64,000 nt of DNA from a virus: positions 16,754 through 80,753 of IMG/VR virus record IMGVR_UViG_3300017767_000003, one strand, 5' to 3'. Below the pieces are notes generated by a model. It ran no database searches. It was not told where the DNA came from and was given only the letters and a program-made list of their open reading frames with translations. Positions within the stretch are counted from its first letter, which is position 1; every line of letters starts with the position of its first letter. The position numbers and the translations under genes are program-made. Shown here piece after piece: positions 42,142 to 51,403 of this stretch.

Positions 42142-42954
42142 ATGAAATTTCTAAACTATTTGGCATTAGCCACCAGTCTAATGATAGCAGGTATCGCCGC
42201 CTATTTTTCAGTAATAGGTATGGGGATTATATTTGCTGGTGCGTATATGTCCACGATAGTCATGATGAGTGCACTAGAATTTGGTAAGATAGTCACAGCG
42301 GCTTATGTTCATTTGTTTTGGAATCAATTGAACTATATGAAATATTATCTTGCATTTTCAGTATTTGTTCTCATGTTGATTACCTCACTGGGTATATTTG
42401 GTTTCCTATCTAAAGCAAACATAGAACAAACACTACAGGGTGATTCATACTCACTAGAAATGTCTATCATAGAGAAAAGACTTGACGCAAAAAACAACGA
42501 ATTACAGAGACTGGAAGATAGGATTGCAAACCTAGATAACATTATTGCAACTGCTAGACCTCAAGATAGAAACTATATTGATAGACGACAGAAAGAAGAA
42601 CGACAAGAAATCGGAAATGATATTGACACAGTCGTAGATGATATAGTACAATTGAATGAAGAGAAATTACCTTTTCAAAGATTGCAGTTAGAACAAGAAG
42701 GGGAGATTGGGCCAATTAAGTACGTTGCAGAAATGTTATACGGACAAGACGAGGCACAAAACTATTTGGACAATGCGGTAAGGTGGGTAATCATTGCATT
42801 GATATTTGTATTTGACCCTCTCGCACTATTGTTGTTAATAACTGCTACGAGTTTGATAGCAAATTATAAAGCGCCAGAACAACCTAGAATTGTTGTTAGA
42901 GTGCCGAAAAAAAACCTAAATAAAACTACATTCTTAGGAGATAGAAATGAGTGA
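42142..42954 (+). CDS. Polytopic membrane protein with coiled coil
   Basis: 270 aa. Three N-terminal transmembrane helices (about 5-25, 27-55, 68-90), a periplasmic or cytoplasmic coiled coil (about 100-205), and one C-terminal helix (about 212-238). The same layout is common in marine T4-like phage genomes next to PAP2 or structural genes. No enzymatic motif. It may alter the inner membrane during infection. Confidence 0.75.
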   Translation: MKFLNYLALATSLMIAGIAAYFSVIGMGIIFAGAYMSTIVMMSALEFGKIVTAAYVHLFWNQLNYMKYYLAFSVFVLMLITSLGIFGFLSKANIEQTLQGDSYSLEMSIIEKRLDAKNNELQRLEDRIANLDNIIATARPQDRNYIDRRQKEERQEIGNDIDTVVDDIVQLNEEKLPFQRLQLEQEGEIGPIKYVAEMLYGQDEAQNYLDNAVRWVIIALIFVFDPLALLLLITATSLIANYKAPEQPRIVVRVPKKNLNKTTFLGDRNE

Positions 42955-43189
42955 TAGAAAAGCAGAAGACTTTCCACTAGTAAAACCTGACCTAGGGCCA
43001 TCACCTAAAACTGATAAAAACAGTGAAGGGTACAAACTTATGATGAAATCATATGAAGGTGCTATGGTAGAGTACAATGAAAAACTAGAGAAATGGTTAG
43101 CAGGAGAAGAAGTCGCAGGGATTGACTACCATGTCGTGCCTGACGGTGAAGGCGGAACTAAAGAAGAACCTCTAGAAGATTCTGAATAA
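42947..43189 (+). CDS. Small acidic protein, 80 aa
   Basis: Overlaps the membrane-protein gene by eight bases; GGAG upstream. Pro- and Glu-rich with no hydrophobic segment (LVKPDLGPSPKTDKN...). No family recognised. The 3' end contains the upstream element of the primase promoter. Confidence 0.6.
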   Translation: MSDRKAEDFPLVKPDLGPSPKTDKNSEGYKLMMKSYEGAMVEYNEKLEKWLAGEEVAGIDYHVVPDGEGGTKEEPLEDSE

Positions 43190-43224
43190 AACACCTTGTT
43201 CAAACCATATCTATCTAGTATAAT
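43188..43224 (+). promoter_or_regulatory. TATAAT promoter of primase gene
   Basis: AAACACC element at about 43188-43195, TTGTTC 43196-43201, 17-bp spacer, TATAAT 43219-43224, eight bases to ATG 43233. Confidence 0.45.
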
Positions 43225-43232
43225 GGCTAGAC

Positions 43233-44258
43233 ATGATATGGTTAGAACGCAAATATTTGTCTATGGTGGCATCGAGACTCGATGTCTGCAAGTGGAAGAA
43301 CGATAAGACACTAAATCACAGGTGTCCCTATTGTGGTGATTCACAAAAGAATAAACACAAGGCAAGGGGATATCACTTTCAGGTAGACCAAAACTTTATA
43401 TACAAATGTCACAATTGTGGCAAGTCTACTTCGTCCGTCCACTTCTTAAAAGACCACTTTCCTGATATCCACAGAGAATATCTGAAAGAATATCTACAGG
43501 AAAAAGGCGGTAAAGTTAAAGTCAAGAAACAGAAAATGCCAAGTGCAAACGACTTTAAGTTTAAAAGTAAGAACATTCTAAATACGACTAGGGACGATTT
43601 GTCAGCAGTCGCTGTTCGTGCATGGGAAAAGACGGAATCAAGAGAATACCTTCAAGACCGACAGTTAGACGACTCTATTATCAGAGAACTATGGTATGTT
43701 ACTCAAGCACAAAGTCTGTCTTTCTTAAGTAGTAAGTACAGAAATAGAGAATTAGGCAAAGACCCTAGAATAGTTTTCCCATTTTATTCAGAGAATGGTG
43801 AATTGATTGGTGTAAGTGGCAGGGCAATCAACGACACGCCCTTGAGATACTTAACCATGAGATTCGTAGATGACGTACCACTCATCTACAACATCAACAA
43901 TGTGGACAAGTCAAAGACAATCTATGTCACAGAAGGGCCGATAGATAGTCTATTCCTACCTAACTCTATAGCAGTTGGCGGTAGTGATTTTAAAAAGATA
44001 CAAAATCTAAAAGAGAATGCAATAATAATTTATGATAACGAACCACGAAACACTGAGATAGTTAAAAAGATTGACGAGGTTATTGACCTCGGATTTACCG
44101 TATGTATTTGGGGTGATAAAAGAGTCGAAGGACTCAAAGATATTAATGATATGATAATGAACGGCATGACACAAAATGAAATCGTGGAAGTTATAAACTC
44201 TTGCACTTATTCAGGCCTTTCTGCTAAACTTAAGTTACAGGAGTATAAAAAAACATGA
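43233..44258 (+). CDS. 61: DNA primase (gp61-like)
   Basis: 341 aa, the same as T4 gp61 (342). N-terminal zinc finger with CPYC (31-34) and CHNC (59-62), then a TOPRIM-type catalytic domain with VTEGPIDSLFLPNSIAVGG and a later IIYDNEPRN acidic motif. It makes the RNA primers and works with helicase gp41. The start lies eight bases after a TATAAT. Overlaps nrdA by four bases. Confidence 0.93.
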   Translation: MIWLERKYLSMVASRLDVCKWKNDKTLNHRCPYCGDSQKNKHKARGYHFQVDQNFIYKCHNCGKSTSSVHFLKDHFPDIHREYLKEYLQEKGGKVKVKKQKMPSANDFKFKSKNILNTTRDDLSAVAVRAWEKTESREYLQDRQLDDSIIRELWYVTQAQSLSFLSSKYRNRELGKDPRIVFPFYSENGELIGVSGRAINDTPLRYLTMRFVDDVPLIYNINNVDKSKTIYVTEGPIDSLFLPNSIAVGGSDFKKIQNLKENAIIIYDNEPRNTEIVKKIDEVIDLGFTVCIWGDKRVEGLKDINDMIMNGMTQNEIVEVINSCTYSGLSAKLKLQEYKKT

Positions 44259-46597
44259 CACATGACAATGGAGATATTAAGGTAGTAAAGAGCGATGGTT
44301 CACGTGTAGAAATTAATCTAGAAAAAATTCATGTTATGGTTACAGCCGCTTGTAAAAACGTTACAGGTGTTTCTGAATCATTAGTTGAAATGAATAGTGG
44401 TCTTCAATTCTATGACGGAATCACAACCAAGGACATTCAGAGTATCCTTATTAGGTCAGCCTCAGATTTGATTTCATTACAAAGTCCTAACTATCAGTTT
44501 GTAGCGTCTAGACTTTTATTGTTTGCACTACAGAAACAAGTTTTTGGAACTAAATGGAAAGACGGTAAAGACATATATCCTAGACTGTATGATATGATTG
44601 GAAAGAACATAGAGCAAGGTGTTTACACCAAAGAGATTCTAAAACATTATACAGAAGAAGAAATCGATACGTGCAATAGTTATATAAGACACCAAAGAGA
44701 TTTTGATTTTACTTATGCAGGTTTACAACAGATAGTAGACAAGTATCTTGTACAAGATAGAAGTACAGGTGAACTGTATGAGACACCACAGTTTATGTAT
44801 ATGATGATTGCTATGACATTGTTTCAAAAATACAATGGTCATGGTGAGAAGAACAGGTTATGGTATGTAAAGAATTACTATGACGCAATTTCTACATTTA
44901 AGATTAATATTCCTACACCTATTATGGCAGGTGTAAGGACACCACTCAAACAATTTGCAAGTTGTGTATTGGTTGACAGTGACGATTCTCTTGATTCTAT
45001 TTTCTCAAGTGATATGGCGATTGGAAAATATGTAGCACAACGTGCTGGTATTGGTATCAACGCAGGACGTATCAGAGGATTAGGTGCAAAGATTCGTGGT
45101 GGTGAAGTACAACACACAGGAGTTATACCATTCCTCAAGAAGTTTGAATCTACAGTTCGTTGTTGTACACAAAACGGTGTAAGAGGTGGGAGTGCAACAG
45201 TACACTTTCCTATCTGGCACCAAGAGATTAACGATATTATTGTTCTCAAGAATAACAAGGGAACAGAAGACAATAGAGTTAGGAAACTAGACTACTCTAT
45301 TCAAATGAGTGAACTCTTTTATCAGAGATTCCTCAAAAACGAGGACATTACATTGTTCTCACCACACGTTGTAGAAGGTCTATATGACGCATTTGGAACG
45401 CCTGAGTTTGACGAATTGTACGAGAAGTATGAACGTGCAACTAGTATTCCAAAGACTAAGGTAAATGCTAGAGAATTGATAACAGATTTACTAAAAGAAA
45501 GAGCAGAGACTGGCAGAATCTATATCATGAATATAGACCACTGCAACACACATAGTGCTTTCCTTGACAAAGTGAACATGAGTAATCTTTGTCAGGAAAT
45601 CACTCTACCTACAAAACCTATACAATCTATTGACGATTATAAAGGTGAGATTGCATTGTGTATTTTAAGTGCAGTCAACGTAGGTATTGTTAAGTTGGAC
45701 GAGATAGAACACTTATGTGACCTATCAGTCAGAGCACTTGACGAATTGATTGACTATCAAGAATACCCTGTGAAAGCCGCTGAGATATCAACAATCAAGA
45801 GAAGAAGTCTTGGTATAGGATATATTGGTCTCGCACATTATCTTGCAAAGAACAAAGCACAATATGGAAGTGAAGAATCTTTACAGTTAATCCATGAACT
45901 AACAGAAGAGTTTCAATATTCACTTATCAAAGCGTCTATTAACGTTGCAAAAGAGAAGGGTAAGAATGATTGGCACCATAAAACTAAGTATGCGAAGGGC
46001 ATATTACCCATAGATACGTACAAAAAGGACGTGGACGACCTAGTAACTATAAAGTATAAGAAAGACTGGGAGGCGCTACGTGGCGAAGTCCTAGAACATG
46101 GTATGAGACATTCTACACTTAGTGCACAAATGCCTAGTGAATCGTCTAGTGTTGTATCAAATGCGACAAATGGTATTGAACCACCTAGAGACCACTTGTC
46201 AGTTAAGAAGAGTAAGAAGGGAACACTTAAACAGGTTGTACCTCAGTATACACAACTCAAGAACTTCTATACATTGCTATGGGATATGAAAGATAATCTT
46301 GGATATATCAAAGTAGTTGCAGTTATGCAAAAGTTCTTTGACCAAGGTATTAGTGGTAACTGGTCATACAACCCTGAGAACTATGAAAATGGTGAAGTTC
46401 CTGTGTCTGTTATGGCAAATGACTTGCTCAATACATATAAATATGGGTGGAAAACTTCTTACTACCATAATACTATGGACGGTAAAGAAGAAGACGTTGT
46501 GAAAGAAGAATTGCCTTCCGCAGTAGATGACGCAGCTAATGTAATGAGTGGGCATGACCCATTCGATGAAGAGGATTGTGACGCTTGTGCCATATAG
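44255..46597 (+). CDS. nrdA: Ribonucleotide reductase, class Ia large subunit
   Basis: 780 aa. N-terminal ATP cone (VVKSDGSRVEINLEKIHVMV), the active-site region ...ASCVLVDSDDSLDSI and GGIGINAGRIRG-type loop (RAGIGINAGRIRGLGAKIRGG), and the catalytic CxE-like NLCQEITLP motif. The C-terminus ends EEDCDACAI, the redox-active CxxC tail reduced by thioredoxin or glutaredoxin (Grx at 50603 is a candidate). Makes deoxyribonucleotides with NrdB (47534). A 2OG oxygenase gene is inserted between nrdA and nrdB. Confidence 0.97.
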   Translation: MTHDNGDIKVVKSDGSRVEINLEKIHVMVTAACKNVTGVSESLVEMNSGLQFYDGITTKDIQSILIRSASDLISLQSPNYQFVASRLLLFALQKQVFGTKWKDGKDIYPRLYDMIGKNIEQGVYTKEILKHYTEEEIDTCNSYIRHQRDFDFTYAGLQQIVDKYLVQDRSTGELYETPQFMYMMIAMTLFQKYNGHGEKNRLWYVKNYYDAISTFKINIPTPIMAGVRTPLKQFASCVLVDSDDSLDSIFSSDMAIGKYVAQRAGIGINAGRIRGLGAKIRGGEVQHTGVIPFLKKFESTVRCCTQNGVRGGSATVHFPIWHQEINDIIVLKNNKGTEDNRVRKLDYSIQMSELFYQRFLKNEDITLFSPHVVEGLYDAFGTPEFDELYEKYERATSIPKTKVNARELITDLLKERAETGRIYIMNIDHCNTHSAFLDKVNMSNLCQEITLPTKPIQSIDDYKGEIALCILSAVNVGIVKLDEIEHLCDLSVRALDELIDYQEYPVKAAEISTIKRRSLGIGYIGLAHYLAKNKAQYGSEESLQLIHELTEEFQYSLIKASINVAKEKGKNDWHHKTKYAKGILPIDTYKKDVDDLVTIKYKKDWEALRGEVLEHGMRHSTLSAQMPSESSSVVSNATNGIEPPRDHLSVKKSKKGTLKQVVPQYTQLKNFYTLLWDMKDNLGYIKVVAVMQKFFDQGISGNWSYNPENYENGEVPVSVMANDLLNTYKYGWKTSYYHNTMDGKEEDVVKEELPSAVDDAANVMSGHDPFDEEDCDACAI

Positions 46598-47537
46598 AGT
46601 AACATATAAAGACGGCCCGAATTACGGGAAAGACGCACACGGATTTATGAATGACGATACAGTCAAACTCATAAAAGACCGTTACTTAGTCTTACGTAAT
46701 GTTATACCAAAAGAAATAACAGATTTTGCATTAGATACATGGAAAACAATTGAACCATGGCCTGACGCATACGCAGCTGTCTTTGACGAAGAATTAGAAC
46801 CAATACCAAATAGTCCTGTTTCTTCACACAATACTTCTAGAGGTGGACATACCACACCTATGGGAGTTGCAATGCATAGGTGGTTACATAAAGAATTAGA
46901 TAAAAGACTTGATATAGAGTTGGAACAAACTTATTCTTTCACTAGAAAATATGATAGAGGTGCATATCTAAGAGCACATTCTGATAGACCCTCATGTGAA
47001 ATAAGTGCCACTATCTGTTTAGGATATCAATCAGATAATGACAAACCATGGAAAATATGGTTAGATAACACTAGGAACTGGGTGGATACATCTAGTGACC
47101 CTGCAATGAATGAAAACAAAGTCTTTGAACAAACTCAAGGCATTCTTATTAGAAAAAGAAAGAATGCTATTGATGTAGACTTAGAAGTTGGAGATATCCT
47201 CTTGTATCATGGCCCAAATGTGGTACACTGGCGAGATACTTTTATGGGTGACTATTCATATCATATGTTTTTGCACTACTATACAAAAGACGCAAGTAAA
47301 TTGAGTCATTGTGGTCAGTCAGGTGCTGAGTTTCACTATGAAGCAAGTGAATGGTCAAGGGAAAAGATAGGTGTCTTGAGATATGACGGAAGAGAGAATC
47401 CGTACATGCAACAAGACATTGATAGCATGGAACATGAAAAAATGACGAATTGGGTCAAAGGTTGGGAAGTGACACACAATAAATCATTTTTTGTAAACAA
47501 TTACGAACACTTAGAATTTACGAAGATAGAAGAATGA
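46566..47537 (+). CDS. 2OG-Fe(II) dioxygenase between nrdA and nrdB
   Basis: About 323 aa; the start is uncertain. GTG 46548 and ATG 46566 lie inside nrdA, and GTG 46587 is a third option near GAAGAGGA. The core is RAHSDRPSCEISATICLGYQ (HxD) followed by a late His in GPNVVHWRD with the nearby Arg, a 2OG-oxygenase pattern. Long inserted region before it. Unlike most phage copies it is placed inside the RNR operon, overlapping nrdB by four bases, so a role in nucleotide metabolism is conceivable. Confidence 0.8.
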   Translation: MKRIVTLVPYRVTYKDGPNYGKDAHGFMNDDTVKLIKDRYLVLRNVIPKEITDFALDTWKTIEPWPDAYAAVFDEELEPIPNSPVSSHNTSRGGHTTPMGVAMHRWLHKELDKRLDIELEQTYSFTRKYDRGAYLRAHSDRPSCEISATICLGYQSDNDKPWKIWLDNTRNWVDTSSDPAMNENKVFEQTQGILIRKRKNAIDVDLEVGDILLYHGPNVVHWRDTFMGDYSYHMFLHYYTKDASKLSHCGQSGAEFHYEASEWSREKIGVLRYDGRENPYMQQDIDSMEHEKMTNWVKGWEVTHNKSFFVNNYEHLEFTKIEE

Positions 47538-48631
47538 CAGTATTTAACAGGAACAAAGTAGACTACACCAAGGAGAAGATATTCTTTGGTGAAGCCTTAA
47601 ACACACAACGATTTGACGACTTCAAGTATCCTATATTTGATAAACTGACACAGAAACAATTAGGATTCTTTTGGAGACCCGAAGAGGTATCTTTACAGAA
47701 AGATAGGAACGACTATGCCTCTTTGAATAAATCACAGAAACATATATTCACCTCTAATCTGAGGTATCAGACTTTGCTAGACTCAGTTCAGGGTAGGGCA
47801 CCAGCATTATCGTTCTTACCATTCGTGACCCTTCCTGAACTTGAGTCTTGCATTATTACATGGGACTTCTTTGAGACTATCCATAGTAGAAGTTATACAC
47901 ATATCATAAAGAATGTATACTCAGACCCAAGTGACGTATTTGACACCATATTAGACGAAGAAGCAATCATTAAGAGGGCAGATATGGTCACGGAAAAATA
48001 CGACCATTTCATTGAACTAGGACGTAGGAAGTTATTAGGTCAAAAAGTTGACGACTATGAACTATACAAAGCATTATATCTCGCACTTATCAGTGTGAAT
48101 ATATTAGAGGGAATACGCTTCTTTGTATCCTTTGCGTGTTCCTTCGCTTTCGGTGAACTGAAAGTCATGGAAGGCAGTGCAAAGATACTATCTCTTATTG
48201 CAAGAGACGAAGCACAACACCTTGCTGTATCACAACACATACTAAAATGTTATGCAAACCATGAGAAAGATAAAATCATGCATAAGGTTATGAAAGATTG
48301 TGAGAAAGAAGTTTACTCAATGTATGAGGACGCAGTGAATCAAGAGAAAGAATGGGCAGAGTTCTTGTTTAAAGAAGGTTCTATGATAGGATTATCTGTA
48401 CCACTTCTTGGACAATATGTAGAGTACATAGCAAACAAAAGACTTAGAGCAATAGGCCTGAATGCAATGTATGATATCTCTAGTGCAAATAATCCATTGC
48501 CTTGGACTAAACACTGGTTCAACAGTAGAGGACTACAGAACGCACCACAGGAGACAGAGATTGAATCTTATGTCATAGGTGGTATCAAACAAGATATCCA
48601 AGAAGATACATTTGAAGGATTTAAACTGTAA
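47534..48631 (+). CDS. nrdB: Ribonucleotide reductase, class Ia small subunit
   Basis: 365 aa. Diiron ligands are visible as the Glu/His in TWDFFETIHSRSYTHI and the ARDEAQHL helix; the tyrosyl-radical region is ETIHSRSYTHI. The C-terminal EDTFEGFKL is the R2 tail that binds NrdA. Together with NrdA it supplies dNTPs. One of at least three ferritin-like diiron proteins in this window (with 1-533 and the AOX at 50040). Confidence 0.96.
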   Translation: MTVFNRNKVDYTKEKIFFGEALNTQRFDDFKYPIFDKLTQKQLGFFWRPEEVSLQKDRNDYASLNKSQKHIFTSNLRYQTLLDSVQGRAPALSFLPFVTLPELESCIITWDFFETIHSRSYTHIIKNVYSDPSDVFDTILDEEAIIKRADMVTEKYDHFIELGRRKLLGQKVDDYELYKALYLALISVNILEGIRFFVSFACSFAFGELKVMEGSAKILSLIARDEAQHLAVSQHILKCYANHEKDKIMHKVMKDCEKEVYSMYEDAVNQEKEWAEFLFKEGSMIGLSVPLLGQYVEYIANKRLRAIGLNAMYDISSANNPLPWTKHWFNSRGLQNAPQETEIESYVIGGIKQDIQEDTFEGFKL

Positions 48632-48646
48632 GATATATTTTATATT

Positions 48647-49207
48647 ATGAAATTAGAAAGTGATTTATATAAACTGATACCAAATGCTTTACCTATGAAC
48701 TTAAGGGTTGCAGTGTGGCAGGAATTACTTAAGAAGGACTATCGCCTTGGTTGGAATGATTATGACGGAGTTGAAGCACCATTCTCAAAATCATACTATC
48801 TTGCTCACGTAGCAAGAAAAGGTGAAAGAGATAGACATGGTAAAACAAAATTTGATTACTTCGGAGATTTAGGTATACCTGATGAGTTCTGTCAAGAATA
48901 TCATGATATCATGGGGGATAAGAAACCAACATATTGTTCAGTCAATTTGGTTTATCAAGGACAACAGTTTTGGCCTCATACACATAGAAAACAAACTTCT
49001 ATAGTTTACTATGCAAACCTTGAGTGGCATAATAAATGGGGTGGTGAAACTATAATTTATGAAAATGACGGAGAGACATTCCACGCCGCTGTACCATACG
49101 TGCCAGGAGCTGTACTATGGTTAGGAGAAGGAGTAACTCACGCAATAAGACCACCAAGTACAGAAGCTCCAATGTACAGATTTACAATGGGAATATTTTA
49201 TGACTAG
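48647..49207 (+). CDS. 2OG-oxygenase-like protein with HxH in place of HxD
   Basis: 186 aa. The fold fits 2OG-Fe(II) enzymes: WPHTHRKQTSIVYYANLEW ... GGETIIYEN ... PGAVLWLGEGVTHAIRPP ... YRFTMG. The expected HxD metal site reads H111-T-H113, and the second His is H165. HxH instead of HxD would remove the carboxylate ligand, as in cupins or in oxygenase variants that halogenate or bind metal differently. Function is therefore open. Confidence 0.7.
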   Translation: MKLESDLYKLIPNALPMNLRVAVWQELLKKDYRLGWNDYDGVEAPFSKSYYLAHVARKGERDRHGKTKFDYFGDLGIPDEFCQEYHDIMGDKKPTYCSVNLVYQGQQFWPHTHRKQTSIVYYANLEWHNKWGGETIIYENDGETFHAAVPYVPGAVLWLGEGVTHAIRPPSTEAPMYRFTMGIFYD

Positions 49208-49454
49208 AATAATTTTTACAACACTGATTACAGTATATCTTGCAGGTTGTGTAAGCACAATCGAAACTCTTGACGGATTGTGTTTCAATGAAAAAGACGG
49301 TACATATATGTGCGATAAGCCAGAGAGAAAAAGAAAACAACCCGAAGAAGAAATGAAAGAATGGATTGATAAGATTGAAGACGATGTCTGTAATGACGAT
49401 ATGAAAACTTGGCATGGTCATTGTGTCGATTCTAAATATAGAAATGTCGCATGA
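49200..49454 (+). CDS. Small lipoprotein, 84 aa
   Basis: Short signal with lipobox LAGC (residues 14-17) and an acidic Lys/Glu-rich mature part with five further Cys. Overlaps the 2OG gene by eight bases and the next gene by four. It could be an o-spanin, an anchor for the cytochrome next door, or a surface lipoprotein. The clear spanin pair is elsewhere (54867-55749). Confidence 0.65.
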   Translation: MTRIIFTTLITVYLAGCVSTIETLDGLCFNEKDGTYMCDKPERKRKQPEEEMKEWIDKIEDDVCNDDMKTWHGHCVDSKYRNVA

Positions 49455-49603
49455 GATTGATATTTAAATTATTACTGGGTGCAGGGAGTAAAGAAGACTT
49501 TAACCCAACACCTTTAAACTTATTTACAACCGCTATCATATTATTGGTGGCATTTTTAGGACTTGTTATCGGACTGATATACATAATATTACAAATCATA
49601 TGA
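49451..49603 (+). CDS. Small membrane protein, 50 aa
   Basis: One C-terminal transmembrane helix (TAIILLVAFLGLVIGLIYIILQ). Overlaps its neighbours by four bases on both sides, so it is translationally linked to the lipoprotein and the cytochrome. It is placed directly before the cytochrome c and AOX genes and may be an accessory subunit. Confidence 0.6.
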   Translation: MRLIFKLLLGAGSKEDFNPTPLNLFTTAIILLVAFLGLVIGLIYIILQII

Positions 49604-50043
49604 GAGAATTAGGAATGGTATTATTTGGGTGCACTTTGCTTGCACTCTTTTTCGCTACGGTTATCTATCCCGACTTAGAATATAAAGGTTATTCAAGAAA
49701 CAGTAATTGTTCAGGTGAATGTTATGAAGAGTATGTAAGAGTCAATGGAACAGTAGTAGAACAACTCAGAGCAAAACAAGAACTCGCAAACGCAGACGAG
49801 TTCAGTTCAATTAGAAGTTTATGGGCAGGTTGTGCCGCCTGTCATGGTCAAGAAGGACAAGGTATCGCATCATTCCCTAGACTCGCAGGACAGAGTTCAG
49901 ATTACATAATAAATAGATTGACTCAGTATAAGAATGGGGAACAAGTTGGTGCTATGTCAGCCACTATGTGGGGACAGGCAGGAATGTTATCAGAACAAGA
50001 CATACAAACTCTCGGTAAATTTATAGAAACAGAATTGAAATGA
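49600..50043 (+). CDS. Membrane-anchored c-type cytochrome
   Basis: 147 aa. N-terminal transmembrane anchor (about 5-23), then periplasmic residues with an extra Cys pair (C37, C41) and a cytochrome c domain: heme-binding CAACH (78-82), PRLAGQ, and Met ligand candidates M119/M123 in GAMSATMWG. It resembles small c553/c4-like cytochromes. Heme attachment would use host maturation. The AOX gene follows with a four-base overlap, so both belong to one unit: a probable electron-transfer pair. Confidence 0.9.
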   Translation: MRELGMVLFGCTLLALFFATVIYPDLEYKGYSRNSNCSGECYEEYVRVNGTVVEQLRAKQELANADEFSSIRSLWAGCAACHGQEGQGIASFPRLAGQSSDYIINRLTQYKNGEQVGAMSATMWGQAGMLSEQDIQTLGKFIETELK

Positions 50044-50606
50044 GAGATATATTTGCAAAATCCATGACCAAGTTTTTCCGTTTCATTGCGGATACATTTT
50101 TTGCAAATAGATACGGACACAGAGCAGTTGTATTAGAAACAGTTGCAGGAGTGCCAGGCATGGTTGCTGGTATGTGGTTACACCTCAAAAGTCTCAGGAA
50201 AATGAAGACTGGTTGGGGGCCTCAGATACGAGAAATGTTAGCAGAAGCAGAGAATGAAAGAATGCACCTAATGTTTTTCATAGAAATTGCAAATCCAAAC
50301 TGGTTTGAAAGATACCTAGTTTTGTTTGCACAAATGATTTTTATGTTGTTTTACTTCTTAGTTTACATAGTGGACTTTAGAACTGCACATAGAATGATTG
50401 CATACTTTGAACAAGAAGCAGTCAAATCATACACTGAGTATTTAAGACTGGTAGAGAGTGGAGAAGTAGAGAATATACCTGCACCACAACTCGCTATCGA
50501 TTATTATAAAATGAAGAAGAGTGCTAAACTATCTGACTTAATTAAGAAAGTTAGAGCAGACGAAGAACACCATTCTAAAATAAACATGGAGTACAGTAAC
50601 AAATGA
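50040..50606 (+). CDS. Alternative oxidase (AOX/PTOX family)
   Basis: 188 aa. Diiron-carboxylate motifs of the family are all present: LETVAG (E33), AENERMHL (E73, H76), FEQEAV (E124) and RADEEHH (E175, H178). A short hydrophobic region (about 92-112) fits monotopic membrane binding. It would oxidise quinol directly with O2, bypassing bc1 and cytochrome oxidase. PTOX relatives are known in cyanophages; here, without photosynthesis genes, a respiratory role is likely. It is followed immediately by glutaredoxin and, 0.8 kb on, a Coq4-like ubiquinone gene. Confidence 0.93.
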   Translation: MRDIFAKSMTKFFRFIADTFFANRYGHRAVVLETVAGVPGMVAGMWLHLKSLRKMKTGWGPQIREMLAEAENERMHLMFFIEIANPNWFERYLVLFAQMIFMLFYFLVYIVDFRTAHRMIAYFEQEAVKSYTEYLRLVESGEVENIPAPQLAIDYYKMKKSAKLSDLIKKVRADEEHHSKINMEYSNK

Positions 50607-50833
50607 TAGAGATATGGGGAAAAACACAGTGTCCATACTGTGACATGGCAAAGAGACTATGTGAAACTAATGGATATGATTTTATATATAAACAGTTAGG
50701 AGAAGACTTTCAGAGAGAAGACGTATTGGAACAATTTCCTGGCGCCAGAACCTTTCCACAAATTATAGTTAATGAAGAAAATATCGGTGGATACACTGAA
50801 CTTGAAGGACTACATAAAGGTGGACAGTTATAA
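50603..50833 (+). CDS. Glutaredoxin
   Basis: 76 aa, monodomain. Active site CPYC (residues 10-13) and TFPQIIVNEENIGGY (cis-Pro and GSH-binding region). A small dithiol Grx like T4 NrdC. It probably reduces the phage RNR; it may also serve the peroxiredoxin. Overlaps AOX by four bases. Confidence 0.93.
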   Translation: MIEIWGKTQCPYCDMAKRLCETNGYDFIYKQLGEDFQREDVLEQFPGARTFPQIIVNEENIGGYTELEGLHKGGQL

Positions 50834-51113
50834 ATTATATCTTCCTACTGAAAGGGAACAAGACGTATACTGTGACAGATACAGACATATGCTTGATACC
50901 GTAGATAGGGTAGAAAACGAAGTAAGGATTTACATATGCGGTTTAGATTTTACATACAAAGATATTGGGGAAACGCCTTTACCATTCGTGACATTGAATG
51001 GGAAGGTTAAGTCTTACGAGAATATATGCAAACATTTAGAATTGCCACATTTAATCAACAAACCTAATTACCTAGTAAAAGAAGAGGGAACATACAACAG
51101 TGAGTTTAATTAA
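50772..51113 (+). CDS. Unknown protein, start uncertain
   Basis: The frame begins at ATG 50772, overlapping glutaredoxin by 62 bases; GTG 50820 gives a shorter product that still overlaps by 14. Contains VRIYICGLDFTYKDIGETPLPFVTLNGKVKSYENICKHLELP, likely beta-rich. No family recognised. It overlaps the zinc-ribbon gene by 14 bases. Confidence 0.55.
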   Translation: MKKISVDTLNLKDYIKVDSYKLYLPTEREQDVYCDRYRHMLDTVDRVENEVRIYICGLDFTYKDIGETPLPFVTLNGKVKSYENICKHLELPHLINKPNYLVKEEGTYNSEFN

Positions 51114-51252
51114 ACTTTTTTGTACAGATTGTCAATCAGAATGTGAGATATATTCTGAAATGGACGAACACCATTATCCAATCCAGCATTGTCCTTATTG
51201 TGGTGCTGAGATTGACGAAGGTCAACTCGAAGAAATAGATGAAGAAGACTGA
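51100..51252 (+). CDS. Zinc-ribbon-like protein, 50 aa
   Basis: GTG start. CTDC...HCPYCG is a two-knuckle arrangement of a zinc ribbon. The rest is acidic (GQLEEIDEED). It may bind nucleic acid or partner proteins. Confidence 0.55.
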   Translation: MSLIKLFCTDCQSECEIYSEMDEHHYPIQHCPYCGAEIDEGQLEEIDEED

Positions 51253-51403
51253 GCATATAGGATTCCCGTTACCGTCAGAAATGTTCCATGACATACCAGT
51301 CATAAATATAGATGAGGAATGGGATAAACATTATGCGGCCACAAAACTGCTTGATATCCCATTGAAGTGTCCAAAGTGTGGAGAAAAGTTAAGAAATGCC
51401 TGA
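51239..51403 (+). CDS. Small protein with one CPKCG knuckle, 54 aa
   Basis: Overlaps its neighbours on both sides. Ends LKCPKCGEKLRNA, a single zinc knuckle with no visible partner Cys pair, so it may complete a zinc site with another protein. No family known. Confidence 0.5.
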   Translation: MKKTEHIGFPLPSEMFHDIPVINIDEEWDKHYAATKLLDIPLKCPKCGEKLRNA

